Source: Mesostigma viride (lineage: Eukaryota > Streptophyta > Mesostigmatophyceae > Mesostigmatales > Mesostigmataceae). From it: a stretch of 64,000 nt of DNA. The position numbers were made by a program, and so were the translations under genes. The notes below the pieces were generated by a model. The model saw nothing but the letters and a program-made list of their open reading frames with translations. It did not search any database and was not told where the DNA came from. Each line of letters opens with the position of its first letter. The first letter of the stretch is position 1. The stretch lies in assembly GCA_009746045.1 (NCBI GenBank), contig RPFO01000418.1:22501-86500 (forward strand). Direction: 5' to 3'. Below are positions 1-10,734 of the stretch, in pieces.

Positions 1-525
1 ATAGTGGTCCGGTATTTCCAGGTCGCACAGCAGCCTGAAACGGACCTGATGCTAGCGCAACGCCTGTACCACAGCCTCATCGTGGGCAGGCTGCAACTGG
101 GCAACGAACGCATCCGCATTGAGTCGGCAGCCTGGATGGCGGGCCAGCCTGGCCCCATCCGGGTGACCTTTGCGAATGTGGCCAGCAAGGTGAAGGTACT
201 CCAGGCCCGCAAGCTCCTAGGCGGGAAGAACGCGCCGAGCCTCGACGACCTCCTCTCACCGGCCCAGCTAGTCATCAAGAATGGTCTGCTGGGCAGCGAC
301 GTGGCGACCAAGGCCAAGCAGGAGCCAGAAGGTCTACGTCCGCCTCGTCCACGACACCCCCGTGCTATTCATCAACGGCCAGCGCACGGAGGCGCAGGCG
401 CCGAACAAGCGGCACAAGTCGGGCCGTCCCAGGCCCGCCCCAGCTGCGTCATCATCGTCTACGCACGTCCCGGGTATGGATGGCGCCCGGTAAGGGCACA
501 CCCTCGCGGCCTCGCGGTACAATAG
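1..525 (+). pseudogene. LINE A1 ORF1, C-terminal part, frameshifted
   Basis: This is the C-terminal half of an ORF1 RNA-binding protein; the start lies before base 1. The frame from base 1 includes GPIRVTFANVASKVKVLQAR, the RNP1-like strand and helix of an L1-ORF1p-type RRM, followed by a C-terminal segment (LLSPAQLVIKNGL). Around 310-330 the frame shifts: VYVRLVHDTPVLFINGQR continues in the frame of 281-493, as comparison with copy A3 (23740-24476, minus) shows. ORF1 proteins of this kind coat element RNA in the cytoplasm. The match to the L1 ORF1p fold is by pattern only. Confidence 0.7.
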
Positions 526-884
526 GCTTTGGGCACAGCCTTTATAAACAAGCCCCTTTCCATCCTCATGTCGCACCGTGCGAGCATGATCAGGATGCAA
601 GGTCGCCAGGCACGCCACGGTCAACCTTCCCGCCAATTTACCAGCCTTACACGCCTCCTAGCCCGCCTTGAGCGGGATGAGGCCCAGTCGACACGCCGGC
701 GACCCCAGCCAGGACGGAGACGACGCATATCCGTCCTGAAAGAAAGCCTCCATGCGTTGACAAGCATTAACCCCAATCGCCACCCTCCCCCTCCCCCCCC
801 CCCCCACCCCCACCCCCACCTCCAGCACTACCCTTCTCCACCCCCACCCCCACCCCCACCCCCCGCTAATAGGGCAACGGCCCA
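526..884 (+). other. ORF1-ORF2 spacer with C-rich tract
   Basis: The inter-ORF region of A1 has no convincing gene. Bases 782-865 are an almost pure C/A-rich tract (runs of C interrupted by A). The same tract is present in reverse orientation at 23450-23500 in copy A3, so it belongs to the element and is not random expansion. The conceptual proline-rich peptides across it are artefacts. Confidence 0.7.
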
Positions 885-2386
885 TTCTTGGTATTGCTAG
901 TTTTAACGTGCGCACCCTCCCTGCAGATCCTTCTACGAGCGGCGGCACCCCAGCACGCCAACGCGTCGACGAGCTGATCGCCCTGTGCGCCGACAACAAG
1001 ATCGCTGTTCTTGGAGTCCAGGAGCACCGACGCACCGTTGACCCTCAGCACGCGGTCAACGGTCTGCTGGTCGACGACCTGCGTGCAGGCTGGCGGTTCC
1101 ACTATGGTGGCGGCGACGCGCCGGGCCAAGGTGGTGTGGGCCTCTTGTGCTCGCCGGCAGCATCAGAGCAGCTCCAGTCCATCGTGCTGCGGTCCCCGCG
1201 TGTGCTAGTGGCCACTTTTTCGGCCACTGAGGGCCATTCACACCACACGCTAACCGTTATCGTGGGATATGCACCACATGCGGGTCGAGCTCAGGCGGAA
1301 CGTGAGGCCTTCTTCGACGCCCTCAAGGAGGAGGAGGCCAACATCCCAGCTCGGCACTTCCTGGTTATGCTGCTCGACGCCAACGCCACGCTGCCAGTTG
1401 GCACTGGGGGCGCTCAGTATTCCCCAACCAACACGACAGCCAACGGTAACACGCCTTTATTTGCGAATCTGCTGGCAGAATCTGCGCTGGTTGCATGCAA
1501 TGCTTCTTTCGCACGCCCCGCTGAGCAGCTGGCCACCTTTTTTGGGCCGTCGGATCGGGTGGTGTGCCTTGATTATGTCTGCGTACGTCGGGCTCAGCGC
1601 CCCTCAGTTGTCGATGCTCGCGTCCTGCAAGATTCTGTCAGCACGGTGGAATCTGATCATCGTCTCGTGCTCGCTCGCATCAGATTGCGGTTTCCTGGGG
1701 TGAAACCGTCGCGACAGCTGGCACCTCAGCCAGATCTGAAAGTGCTCCGGATTGTGCTGAAGGATGCCGACAAGATGTCAGCAGAAGAGCAGGCCGCTAT
1801 GTCGCACAGGGATGATTTCCTGGCCGTATTCGACGCCGGGGGCAGCCGACAGCAGTTACACGCCATTCCGCCGCCGGGGGATATTTCAGTGATCCTCCGT
1901 GGTGTCGCCGCCAAGTATCGCCTGGCTGCCCGCACCCTCCCCACCTTGCCTCCGCGTCGGCAGCTTGCTGTCCACCGTCACGCACCGACAGTGGTCGCCG
2001 CCAGGCAGATGCTCCGCCGCAACAGAGATCCGCTCGCCAAACCTGGGCTGCAAGCAGCTCTGAGGGCCGCCTACGAGCAGGCTGAGAAGGCAGATGCTCA
2101 GCAGATGGTCAAGGACCTGCGCAGCTGCCAGCAGAAGCACGACGGCAAGGGGGCCTGGTTCTGGTACAAGCGCCTCGGGCACCCGGACGGCCTCGGCCGG
2201 CCCCACCGCCACGACGTCCCCGGCGCCCCAGCCAAGCGGCTTCGTACCTGGGCCACGGCCACGGCCGAGGTCGTGGGGACAGCTGCGCCGCCCCCACCCC
2301 TGCTCCCAGCCGCCGCCGCCCGCCGGCCGCCCTGGCCGGCCCCGCAGGGCCCCCGGCCCCGCCTAGGTCAGCGGCGGACTACCTAG
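885..2386 (+). CDS. LINE A1 ORF2, endonuclease (EEP) part
   Basis: N-terminal part of LINE ORF2: an exonuclease-endonuclease-phosphatase (AP endonuclease-like) domain that nicks target DNA during target-primed reverse transcription. Visible motifs are IASFNVRTL at the start of the domain, the VQEHR glutamate motif, GYAPHAG, LLDANATL, and the terminal SDH in VESDHRLVLARIRL. No good ATG is visible; the domain is open from about 885. The frame ends at 2386 because copy A1 lacks one C in the run near 2330 relative to copy A2 (about 11590), so the linker to the RT is lost from this frame. ORF2 is therefore split here, and an intact protein is unlikely without frameshifting. Confidence 0.85.
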
Positions 2387-2424
2387 TCCCCCCGCTGGTC
2401 GGCCCACTTGGCGACCCGTCTGAC

Positions 2425-4077
2425 ATGCCTCCTTTCACCTCTCGCGAGGTCACGGAGGCGGTCCAGCGCCTGCGTTATGACGCAGCCACCGGCTCTGACG
2501 AGATTCCGGCCGCAGTTGTAAAACTTGCAGCCGAATTCGAGGACACAGGTGTTATGCTGCTCTTCCGGGACATCTGCAACCGCCTTCTGCTGTCGTCGCA
2601 ACCACCTCCAGCGGCCTGGCAACACAGTTTTCGCACGATGCTGTACAAGAACAAGGGGTCGCCTGCCGACCCCGGCAACTACAGAGGGGTGTGCATTCAA
2701 AGTGCCCCCCTCAAGCTTCTTATGCGGCTCATCCTGAACCGCCTGCGCACGGCCCTGGACGGTCACCTCAGCGAGACTCAGCACGGCTTCCGTTCAGGTC
2801 GCAACACAGTACAGGCGCTCTTCGCTACTCGCCGACTGGTGGAGGAACTGCAACGCCTTCAGCCTGGTGAGTCCCCTTTGCACCTTGTGCTGGTGGACTT
2901 CATCAAAGCCTTCGATTCGGTTTTCTGGCCTGCGCTTTGGGACATCCTCGAGTTGTTCCGGATCCCCCGCCCCCTGATTGCTGTCATCCGCAACCTGTAT
3001 GAAGGGTCCACCACTTCGGTGCGCACTTCTTACGGGACCACGCCCCCATGCCCTTTACAGAAGGGTGTGTGGCAGGGCTGCGTGCTGTCGCCCTACCTGT
3101 TCATTATTGTTGTCGAATACGTAATGATTCAGGCGCGCAAGCGATTTGCCCGCATCGTGGGCAGGGAACCAGGAGTGCAGGTTGCTAACAAATTCTGGCA
3201 TGGCGGTGCGGACACGGAGATTCGGCTGGCAGACATCATTTACGCAGACGACACCACCCTCTTTGAGGACACTGAGCACGTGCAGACATGGCTTGACTGC
3301 CTGGCTCTCGAGGCCCGTGCAGTGGGGCTTGAGGTCAGCAAGAAGACAGAGGCCCTGGCGGTTGGGCTCACCACCTCAGCGCCGCCCCTCTATCTCCTAG
3401 ACGGCTCTCGAGTCCTGTATCGGGACCGCGTTAAGCTGCTGGGCAGCCTGCTCCCTAGCTGCGAGGTGGATGTGGACCACCGCATCTCCCTCGCCTGGCA
3501 CGCTTTACGCCAGTACCGGGCCCTATGGCGCAAGCCCCTGGGCAAGATCGAGAAACAGGACCTGTTCAAGGTCCTCGTCCTTCCTGTTCTCACGTATGGC
3601 GCCGAGACGTGGACCCTCACCGCCGACCTGGCCCGCAAGCTGGACGGCGCGGTCACCAGCATGCTGCGTTCCATTTTCAGAGTAGGATATGCTGCTCATG
3701 TCCGCAATGAGGACCTGTACCAGGGCATGCCCTATATCACCAGCACAATTAAGCAACGCCGCCTGCAGCTAGTAGGGCACCTAGCTCGCACCAATCAGGT
3801 AGACACCTCACGTGGCCCCCCCGCAGGACTGCGACCAGCCCAGCCTGGCCGGCACCTCCTGACGTGGGCTGGGCCCAGTGATGTTAGACGCCGCAAGGCC
3901 CGCACCTTCAAAGAACAGCTAGTAGAGGACATGGGGGGCCTCGGCCTCTCCGTGATTTGGAAGAAGATGATGGACAAGGCCAAGTGGGCCCAGGTCATAG
4001 AGGACAACGAGCCCCCCCAGTGGGGAAGCGCCCGCGTGTGCAATCCCACGGGAGGCACGCTAGATAGCTCCCCCTAG
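2425..4077 (+). CDS. LINE A1 ORF2, reverse transcriptase part
   Basis: The open frame encodes about 550 residues of RT and C-terminal region. Motifs in order: KGSPADPGNYRGVCI, QHGFRSGRNT, the catalytic VDFIKAFDSVFW aspartates, GVWQGCVLSPYLF, the IYADDTTLFED active-site box, and the RTE-type C-terminus with GAETWTL and RRLQLVGHLART. The ATG at 2425 is internal; the natural frame comes from the endonuclease ORF and is separated by a one-base deletion near 2330. All catalytic residues remain, so the break is the only obvious lesion. Copy A2 carries the same region with a different frameshift. Confidence 0.9.
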   Translation: MPPFTSREVTEAVQRLRYDAATGSDEIPAAVVKLAAEFEDTGVMLLFRDICNRLLLSSQPPPAAWQHSFRTMLYKNKGSPADPGNYRGVCIQSAPLKLLMRLILNRLRTALDGHLSETQHGFRSGRNTVQALFATRRLVEELQRLQPGESPLHLVLVDFIKAFDSVFWPALWDILELFRIPRPLIAVIRNLYEGSTTSVRTSYGTTPPCPLQKGVWQGCVLSPYLFIIVVEYVMIQARKRFARIVGREPGVQVANKFWHGGADTEIRLADIIYADDTTLFEDTEHVQTWLDCLALEARAVGLEVSKKTEALAVGLTTSAPPLYLLDGSRVLYRDRVKLLGSLLPSCEVDVDHRISLAWHALRQYRALWRKPLGKIEKQDLFKVLVLPVLTYGAETWTLTADLARKLDGAVTSMLRSIFRVGYAAHVRNEDLYQGMPYITSTIKQRRLQLVGHLARTNQVDTSRGPPAGLRPAQPGRHLLTWAGPSDVRRRKARTFKEQLVEDMGGLGLSVIWKKMMDKAKWAQVIEDNEPPQWGSARVCNPTGGTLDSSP

Positions 4078-4256
4078 GGCAGCGTGCGGCTGCCTAGATA
4101 GATGATGTAGTTAGAATGTTGCTAGATAGATGTAGTATGTAGCCAATGTAGATAGATTAGACCGGTAGGAATGTTTGCACCCATCCATCCATTCATCGGG
4201 GTTAATGCTCCGTGACTCCCCAACGGGAGCACGAGTCTAATTAATTAATTAATTAA
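4078..4256 (+). promoter_or_regulatory. LINE A1 3' UTR and terminal stem-loop
   Basis: The 3' UTR is shared with A2 (13342-13515), A3 and A4 (15652-15772). At 4216-4229 lies a hairpin CTCCC-CAAC-GGGAG, followed by CGAGTC and repeats of TTAA. The same loop with different stem pairs is seen in other families in this window, so it is likely an RNA signal for reverse transcription. This is inference. Confidence 0.6.
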
Positions 4257-4393
4257 TCCATCCATCCATCCATCCATCCATCCATCCATCCATCCATCCA
4301 TCCATCCATCCATCCATCCATCCATCCATCCATCCATCCATCCATCCATCCATCCATCCATCCATCCATCCATCCATCCATCCATCCATCCAT
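4257..4393. repeat. (ATCC)n microsatellite in LINE tail
   Basis: About 34 uninterrupted copies of a 4-bp unit lie between two hairpin plus TTAA tails of family A. Equivalent arrays follow A2 (13522-13672) and A3 (16832-17873), so the array arises from short CCATCC motifs in the LINE 3' end. Confidence 0.95.
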
Positions 4394-4455
4394 CGGGGTT
4401 AATGCTCCGTGACTCCCCAACGGGAGCATGAGTCTAATTAATTAATTAATTAATT

Positions 4456-4640
4456 AAGCACTAGATGGGGATGTAATCCTCATCCGAGCTGTCCTCTACT
4501 GTAATGGCAGACGAGGCGGTAGTGTAGCGGCTATCCTCAGGGCCAATAACCTCCACCTGCGGACTTCTACCCCGGCTAGCAACGGGCCGCGGGGCCCGTG
4601 GGGAGAAAACAGGAGCATACCCCTCATGAAGGTGCTTATC
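4456..4640 (-). mobile_element. LINE family B 3' fragment
   Basis: The reverse complement matches the end of B1 ORF2 (37060-37235) and a plus-strand fragment at 10735-10913. It encodes the acidic C-terminus VEDSSDEDYIPI and stop. It ends exactly where the A1 tail begins. No other part of B is present. Confidence 0.8.
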
Positions 4641-4722
4641 GCTTCGGCTCTCCAGCGCGGCGCCGTGCCAGTATCGTGTCGCGCCAGTCCATGACCCATT
4701 AAAAAAATCAGAATTTTCCCAT

Positions 4723-4792
4723 ACACCAATATCAAGGAGACAACCAGAGCAGGCCAGAAATCGGGAGAATCCGGACCATGGTACACCAATAT
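4723..4792 (-). mobile_element. SINE-like retroposon, 50-bp copy S1 with 10-bp TSD
   Basis: A 50-bp insert (4733-4782) is flanked by direct repeats ACACCAATAT at 4723-4732 and 4783-4792. In minus orientation it equals the last 50 bases of copies S2 (18315-18687) and S3 (31042-31292) and ends in GTCTCCTTG like S3. Strong 5' truncation with a constant 3' end and a target-site duplication is the mark of target-primed insertion. Confidence 0.85.
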
Positions 4793-5378
4793 GCTCAAAC
4801 GATAGAGCTGGCGGAGCTGATCATTTTGCTCCCTATCTCGACCCCAACTCCTGGCTTCACAAGGTTTTGCTATGTAAAGCGCCCGAAAGCTAGGTAGAAA
4901 GGGTCCAAGGGACAAATTGTGGAAATTTTAGTGTCTGATATTTATGTTTCGAGCGACCCCCTCGAATGATGTTCAACACTTGTTGCAGTATTTAATATCG
5001 GTGGCAAAAGTGAAGCATTCGCACGTATGGAACCTACAGATGCTTGTAATAGCCATGATCTATGCACGGAGCATGCACTTATTACATAATGACATTTTGA
5101 TACAATTAGGGAACTCTGCAGTTCAAAGTTTGCGTGGCTTCGTCAAAGACGACGGTAACTGCAGGAGAAGCGATGCAAGGAAAAGCAGTTGTCGCAGTAA
5201 ATAAACTACGACAGACGCGCGCAGTTCTAGTGCGGCGCGTGCGCATTCTGAACTCCACCTGCTCGTCGACGGACTGCCTGGCCGCTCTAATGTCATTTGG
5301 CTCCAACAACGTGGGAACAACCCCATTATGTACGCTCAATGCTCGCCCTTCATTCGAGGCGCTCGGTGCCCCGCCCAT
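4793..5378. other. 3' flank of QCR10-like gene
   Basis: No gene is recognised. A minus-strand frame of 90 codons begins directly after the QCR10-like stop but has no family resemblance and is probably 3' UTR. The base composition is more even than that of the LINE regions. Confidence 0.4.
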
Positions 5379-5691
5379 TCAGGAGCTCTCCTTTGGAGGG
5401 AATACCAGGTTCTTGACAAACCCAATGGCAGGGTCCTGTGCCCAACGCAACGCCATAAAAGTAGCAAGAAACGCATATTTTTTAGCTCCTTATTTTTTAT
5501 GCGGCCCAGGTTCTAATTGAATAAAAAATTCATTCAAAACTAAGAATTTGTATGACCAGGGCCAACGAGAGTGACAACTTTACCTGGATGGCGAAGATGG
5601 CCCCAACTCCGCCACAAACTCCCCACATGCCCAAGGTAATAATGTCCGACTTGGACGGAATTTTAGACAGCACTTTGGTAAGTGGCTTCAT
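5379..5691 (-). CDS. Probable cytochrome bc1 complex subunit 10 (QCR10-like), two exons
   Basis: Two-exon gene, complement of 5379-5435 and 5584-5691, coding for 54 residues. Exon 1 begins MKPLTKVLSKIPSKSDIITL and holds one membrane helix ending GGVGAIFAIQ. The 148-bp intron has GTAAAG and AG ends. Exon 2 reads DPAIGFVKNLVFPPKESS and stop. The size, the short N-terminus, the single helix ending in GAI-x-x-(I/V)-Q, and the short C-terminus with a basic residue and proline pair match plant QCR10, a small accessory subunit of mitochondrial complex III. The call rests on remembered family pattern; another small inner-membrane subunit is possible. It is divergent from RPL11, with 850 bp between starts. 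Confidence 0.6.
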
Positions 5692-6541
5692 TCTTGCGCG
5701 CGAATAAGTGTCGTTGTTTGCTGTTGCCGAGTCAAAAGCCCGGCTAGTTAGTAGAGCCTTTGCAGCGTATTAGCAAGTGGCCGACCTGCTTTGGGTCCTT
5801 GCAACAGCGACCGCAGCGCCAACGTGCATGGACAAGCGTGTAGCACGTGCAGGAACAAGCATGAATAATTACCATAACATCGACATGGCCGCGGGCCACG
5901 CCGGCCAGTTGGGGCTTGGCCAGTGGCCACTGTGAATCTGTGATGTAGGAGGGGTGACATTCAGCCAAGCTAAATAGGGGCAGGATCTTGCAGCCGCCGG
6001 TCCAGAATGTCCGGCCCCTATTTCCATATTAGGGGCCCGTGCAGGAGGGTTCTGCGGCGAGGACTTGTGCTTGCGAAGATGCGCAAATTATTTGGATTAT
6101 TTGGATGGAAGGGTTACAGTTTGACGTGCGTTTTTTTCCCGAAATCCTTCAATCTCGTTTTTGTCGTACCATCCTAGCTGCAGAGTCCAGAGTTTTGCGC
6201 CAAGATCCATCGTCCAATCAGTAGACGCCAATGGAAATCCCCTAAGCGCGTCTACTATCTTGGCTTCGCCCTGTCTTCGAACCTTTTGGTTTTTCCGAAA
6301 ATGGGCTCCGCCGGATTAAATTTCATAGATCTAAAGATTATGCGACAAAAATTTTACCGTATTTCCTTACCCCTGAAACGGAGAAACTTTTAGTGCCAGA
6401 TGAGCTCGCACTCAAGACCCAGCGGCCAGCATGCCGTGTACATGGCGCGACGCGCATATTAAATAGCGGATAGCACGAAGGCTTTTAGACAAGGTGCGAG
6501 GCGGTAGTGCGATGTGTGTGCTCGCCTCTCTATCGACAACA
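5692..6541. promoter_or_regulatory. Divergent promoter region QCR10-like / RPL11
   Basis: 850 bp lie between the two start codons. No clear TATA box is assigned. Bases about 6100-6240 hold a dispersed repeat that reappears in RPL11 intron 2, so part of the region is repeat-derived. Confidence 0.45.
6100..6240 (+). repeat. Dispersed repeat, promoter copy
   Basis: About 130 bp beginning GGGTTACAGTTTGACGTGC is clearly related to 7500-7640 in RPL11 intron 2 (shared blocks: ATCCTTCAA, GTACCATCCTAGC, GTAGACGCCAATGGA). No target-site duplication is visible. The class is unknown. Confidence 0.7.
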
Positions 6542-9500
6542 ATGGCGACCTCGGCGGCGGCATGCTGCTCTGCTGGTAGATGCGATAGTGCGGCCGCCCC
6601 GTTGGCTACCTCTTTCACTCAGCGGGATGCAAGGTTGGGGTTTGCCGGTGCCATTAGTGGCGTCAGGTTTCCGGTGGCACGACCAACACCGACGCATCAG
6701 CTGCCAGTAAACCGCCGCTGCCAGACCGTGGCAATGGCGAAAAAAGGTGATAATTGATTTTACATTTATGATTTTCTCCCATTAATTGATTATCACAGCG
6801 TCTAAGTCACCAAGTCAAATTTTGTTTCTACATATCATTTGTCATGATACATTCCCACGGACGTCGAGGGAATGTGTTCGCTGGGGATACTCTGCCAATG
6901 GTAGCTCTGTGACTTTGTGGGAACCCCAGACGCTCATAATTTGTCAATTATATCTCGCTTTTGCATGCACAATGCAGTGACGGCCATGGTAAAGCTGGCC
7001 TTGACTGCTGGTAAGGCCACGCCTGCGCCGCCCGTCGGTCCCGCCCTTGGTTCCAAGGGTGTAAATATCATGGGCTTCTGCAAGGAATACAACGCGGCCA
7101 CCCAGGACAAGGCGGGAATGGTCGTGCCAGTGGAGATCACAGTGTATGATGTAAGTACTGGACACTTAGGGGATACCAGCAAAGAATTCCCTTGGATGTA
7201 TTTCGTGCTTCCCGGCAGATAAGCGCAGTCCTGCCATCACGCAGTGTGGTCCTCGACATGCAGCGTCGGTGCATTATTTGGAGGCAAGGACGATACGTCT
7301 ATTGAGGAATTTTGTGTCTTTTGTAGCCCTATCATGTGAAAGTGTCGCATTAATGTTCCAATTGTATGGGGCACATCACAAGTTTTTTCCTTGGTGCACC
7401 ACTCTATGTTATCAAGTAACGCGCGTTCTAATTTGCCCGTTAAGACCACAGTGGCGAGGCACAATTTGCAGGCTACCCTTATGCTTGTGAATACGCGGAT
7501 GGATGGATGGGTTACAGTTTGACGTGCTGTTTACCCAAAATCCTTCAACCCTGTTTTTGTGGTACCATCCTAGCCGCAGGGTCAGTAGTTTTGCACCAAG
7601 ATCCACCGTCAATGTAGTAGACGCCAATGGATTTGCTCAAATTGTGTCCCTGGCTAAGCAAATTCTTCAAAATGTGCTCCACCAGATAAGTCCTCACAGT
7701 GATTGCATCAGGATGAGCCATGTCCAAGCTGGTAAGTTAGCATGAATGGAGCGTGCTTGATTGAGCTTGCTTGACATCTTGCTTGACATCGCCATCTTGT
7801 GTGCCATGGCTGTACTTGCAGGATCGTTCTTTTACTTTCGTTCTGAAGACCCCGCCTGCATCGGTTTTGCTTAAGACGGCAGCTGGTACGCCTTTCTCAT
7901 GGCATCTATGCTTAATTGCAACATAGTAGGTTTTTGCCCACTGTATGCCCTGCTGCAGTTGAAGTTTCCCGTCACAAGTGGTTGCATCATCTGGGAAGTG
8001 CAGTGCACATTGCTCGTTAGAAACCTTTATGGCAAGACAAGTAGACCCGATAGGGTCAAGCCCCTATTTTTTAAGGAATCCCCTATGCAATCCGACTAGT
8101 ATTAGTAGTATCTGAGGCCACCCAAAGCCCGCCTAACCCCTGTAACCCTTTACGCAAGTCCTATCTTAAACTTTTGCCTTGGTTAGGTAGGTAGCTAGCT
8201 AGCTAGCCAGCCAGCTAGCTAGAAAAAGTCCCCGTGTCGGTGAACAAAATTTTTCGCCTGCTGTATTCCCTTGTCTGCCTTTCAACCCTTCCCATCCCGC
8301 CCGGCCTACCCGTCCCAGTTTTTGCGTCCCGTTGTGTCCTAATCAATTCCCAATGGACTGGTGATATTTGTTAGTTTGTAGTCCCACTCAATAGTTTAAT
8401 ATTAGGGATTCCCATTGATTCCAGGTTCAACCCATCCCGCCTGTAGTTGATTACAGATCATTGACAGGTGATGGCTGCCCCGTTTCCTCGGTTTCCCGTC
8501 CACCAGCGCCTCCTTTGGCTTGTAGTTGAAACTGTCCCGTTGCTAGTGATAGTCAAATATGTTATGTGTCTGTCAGTGTTCAGGGATGTCCCTGCCAGAT
8601 TCCGGCCATTTCTGTCCATTCTTCCTTCCCGCTTCCTTGGTGTGTCATGCGATGACGCACCTTACCGAGTAGACGTAGAGTAGTCATCGCAAACGTAAAG
8701 ATAGCAAACTCGGTCTGACCTCCAACCGACTTGTGCGAATGGCTGCTTTTTGCATCACGACACACTTGGCGAAAGTGCTATTTTGTGAACCGCGGCTTTT
8801 TTTTAAGCTTTATATAGTGGGATGTTCTTCTTCCATACTTTGTAGCACGGAATCAGCTATTTGGCGGTTTTGTTCCCGAGACACAATGCGAAGTGAATCT
8901 CCAGCATTGCGCCAAATGGCGTACTGGTTCTCTTTGGCGTACAGCCAAGTGGCGGCAGAAAAGCAACTGGTTTACGGTTACAACTGGGCTGGTAGACAGG
9001 GATAGCGAGGAATGTACATGTGACAGAGTTTTGGTCTGTGTTTTCGTTATACCTGTCTTTCGTTTTCTTTCTTAGCGGAGGCTCACCGCTTCAGTTTCTT
9101 ATCTATGACACTGTTTAGCAGGCATCCACGAATGTCCTGTAAAGGGTGATTTCGTGTGGGCAGAGACGTGGAAATTAGCTTGGAAATTAACTGCACTGAT
9201 GTGCTAGGAAGCAGTCTTGTTGCATAACTTTGGCATGGGGCAGTCCCCTGGTCATGGTATTGTGTTTGCAATCTTGATCTCTCAATGCATGCAGTGCAAG
9301 GGCCGCGAGCCAGTGTGCAAGCATGCGTTGCTTTTATGTATTCAGAAACATTTGTTCAGCATTGGTGGGGCGTATATGGAACTGTCTTACAAGCTGTGCT
9401 GACGCGGACCCCGGTGGTGGTCATTGTGCTGGTGCAGACCTGGGTAGTGATGTATCTTCAGTTCCGTGCTCTAGGGAGTCAGGGAATACTCTGCTTTTGG

Positions 9501-10072
9501 GCATGTAATCGTGTGTGCTATCTGCAAGAGCCAGGCATGCTTTATATGATATGCTGTTTGCTCCTTCCCACCGCCTAAGCGCTGTTGCTTGTGTTTTGGC
9601 CTGCTTCTCACTGTCAGTGCTGGATACATCTGGGGTACTATGGGCAGGATTCACACGGAACCTTGTGTCAACAGAGTTACTTATTGTCTTTATTGTTGTT
9701 GTTCTTAGAGTTGAGGGGTGCTTTGGTGGGGGAATGCAACAACGAGAAAACCTAATGCACCCCTTGTACAGAAGTGTGTGTGTGTTAAAAGTTTCAGCTT
9801 TGAATGCAGTTGTGTCGCATGGCTTAAAAATAGCAGCTTTAACATTAGGGAACGTAACATTTTGTGTGCTTCATTCGACGCTCTACCCCACACCAGGCGT
9901 CTCTACTGGCAGCGCCACGGGTGCAAACAAGACAGTTGGTAGCATTACCAAGGCCCAGCTGAAGGAGATTGCGGCCACCAAGCTGCCAGATTTGAACGCC
10001 AATGACTTGGACGCAGCCATGCGGATTGTGGGAGGGACCGCCCGCAACATGGGCATCACCATCAAGGAATGA
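6542..10072 (+). CDS. RPL11: Plastid ribosomal protein L11 (bL11c), nuclear gene, 4 exons
   Basis: Exons 6542-6746, 6978-7150, 7822-7885 and 9897-10072 join in frame (GT/AG introns of 231, 671 and 2011 bp) to 205 residues. The first ~64 residues ([14 protein letters not shown] onwards; Ala/Ser/Arg-rich) look like a plastid transit peptide. The mature part begins [13 protein letters not shown] and has the bacterial L11 hallmarks [23 protein letters not shown], the [14 protein letters not shown] rRNA-interaction stretch, and the C-terminal [21 protein letters not shown]11 binds the 23S rRNA GTPase-associated region and helps factor binding on plastid ribosomes. A mitochondrial L11 is less likely given the close bacterial/plastid motif pattern. 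The start at 6542 is chosen over an upstream in-frame ATG because it gives a typical transit peptide. Confidence 0.95.
7500..7640 (+). repeat. Dispersed repeat, RPL11 intron 2 copy
   Basis: Diverged direct copy of the promoter repeat at 6100-6240, preceded by a short GGAT run. It lies wholly inside intron 2. Confidence 0.7.
7886..9896 (+). other. RPL11 intron 3
   Basis: 2.0-kb intron with GT/AG ends. It contains a short CTAG-rich simple sequence at 8188-8222. No mobile element or gene is recognised in it. Confidence 0.85.
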
Positions 10073-10734
10073 GAGGCCCGTCCGTAGTGGTGCCAGCACG
10101 ACAAGTTTTCGTATCTCAAGCGATACCCCATTTTTTCTTGTGGGCAGGCCTGCCGTATGTATGGTTGACGTATCGTGAGGACAGATGCGTTGACATGATC
10201 AGCCAACCATTTTCAATGCTGATGCGTACTAACTGGTCATGGCCCTGTTGGGAAGGTGAAAATGGAGGGAGTAGCAGCTGTTAAAGTATCCATAATGGCG
10301 GCGAACGAATGCAGTGCTACGCACTGGGACAAGCGTTTGTGGCCAGCGCGATCAGGAGATTGCCCTTTGGGCACAGGAGAGCTGGTTTGATGTGCATCTG
10401 CTTGCCAGCGCAGCAGTTGCACACTCCCACTTAGGCATGCCGTAGCACGACCACTGCTTGCGCATGTATAACTTACATCCACTGTGGCAACTGAAGAAAC
10501 TGTTTCTCTTGCCATGCACAGTGCACCCGCATTTGTGTGCACAAACTTTAACTTAATAAAGAAGACACGAATACTGGCTAACAGGAGGAAAAAGTGCTTT
10601 GGACTTAAGGCTTATGTTTTTTGCCAAACTTAGCCCAAACCGGGAGAAGACAAGTGTACAACACGGGACACCGTATGTTGCGGGACGGAGAAGACAAGTG
10701 GAGAACTCGAATAGGTACGTAAAACCGTAAAATA
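10073..10734 (+). other. RPL11 3' UTR and flank
   Basis: AATAAA at 10555-10560 is the only clear polyadenylation-type signal; TGTAA was not seen. After about 10610 the sequence no longer looks like a transcript of this gene and leads into a family B LINE fragment. Confidence 0.5.

Larger units (their letters stand above)
1..4455 (+). mobile_element. RTE-like LINE, copy A1 (5' end outside window)
   Basis: This non-LTR retrotransposon carries the end of ORF1, a C-rich spacer, an ORF2 with an apurinic endonuclease domain and a reverse transcriptase, a 3' UTR, a stem-loop and microsatellite tails. The RT C-terminal part (GAETWTL, KLDG, RRLQLVGHLART) is typical of the RTE group. Copies A2 (10914-13673) and A3 (minus, about 25440-16786) are close relatives and help to locate breaks. 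After ORF2 the tail shows two successive hairpin plus TTAA blocks separated by an ATCC array, so a second truncated 3' end has probably landed in the first tail. It abuts a reversed family B fragment at 4456. Confidence 0.9.

Noticed and set aside
5106-5378. 90-codon frame starting right after the QCR10-like stop
   Set aside because: No recognisable domain or family; position fits 3' UTR.
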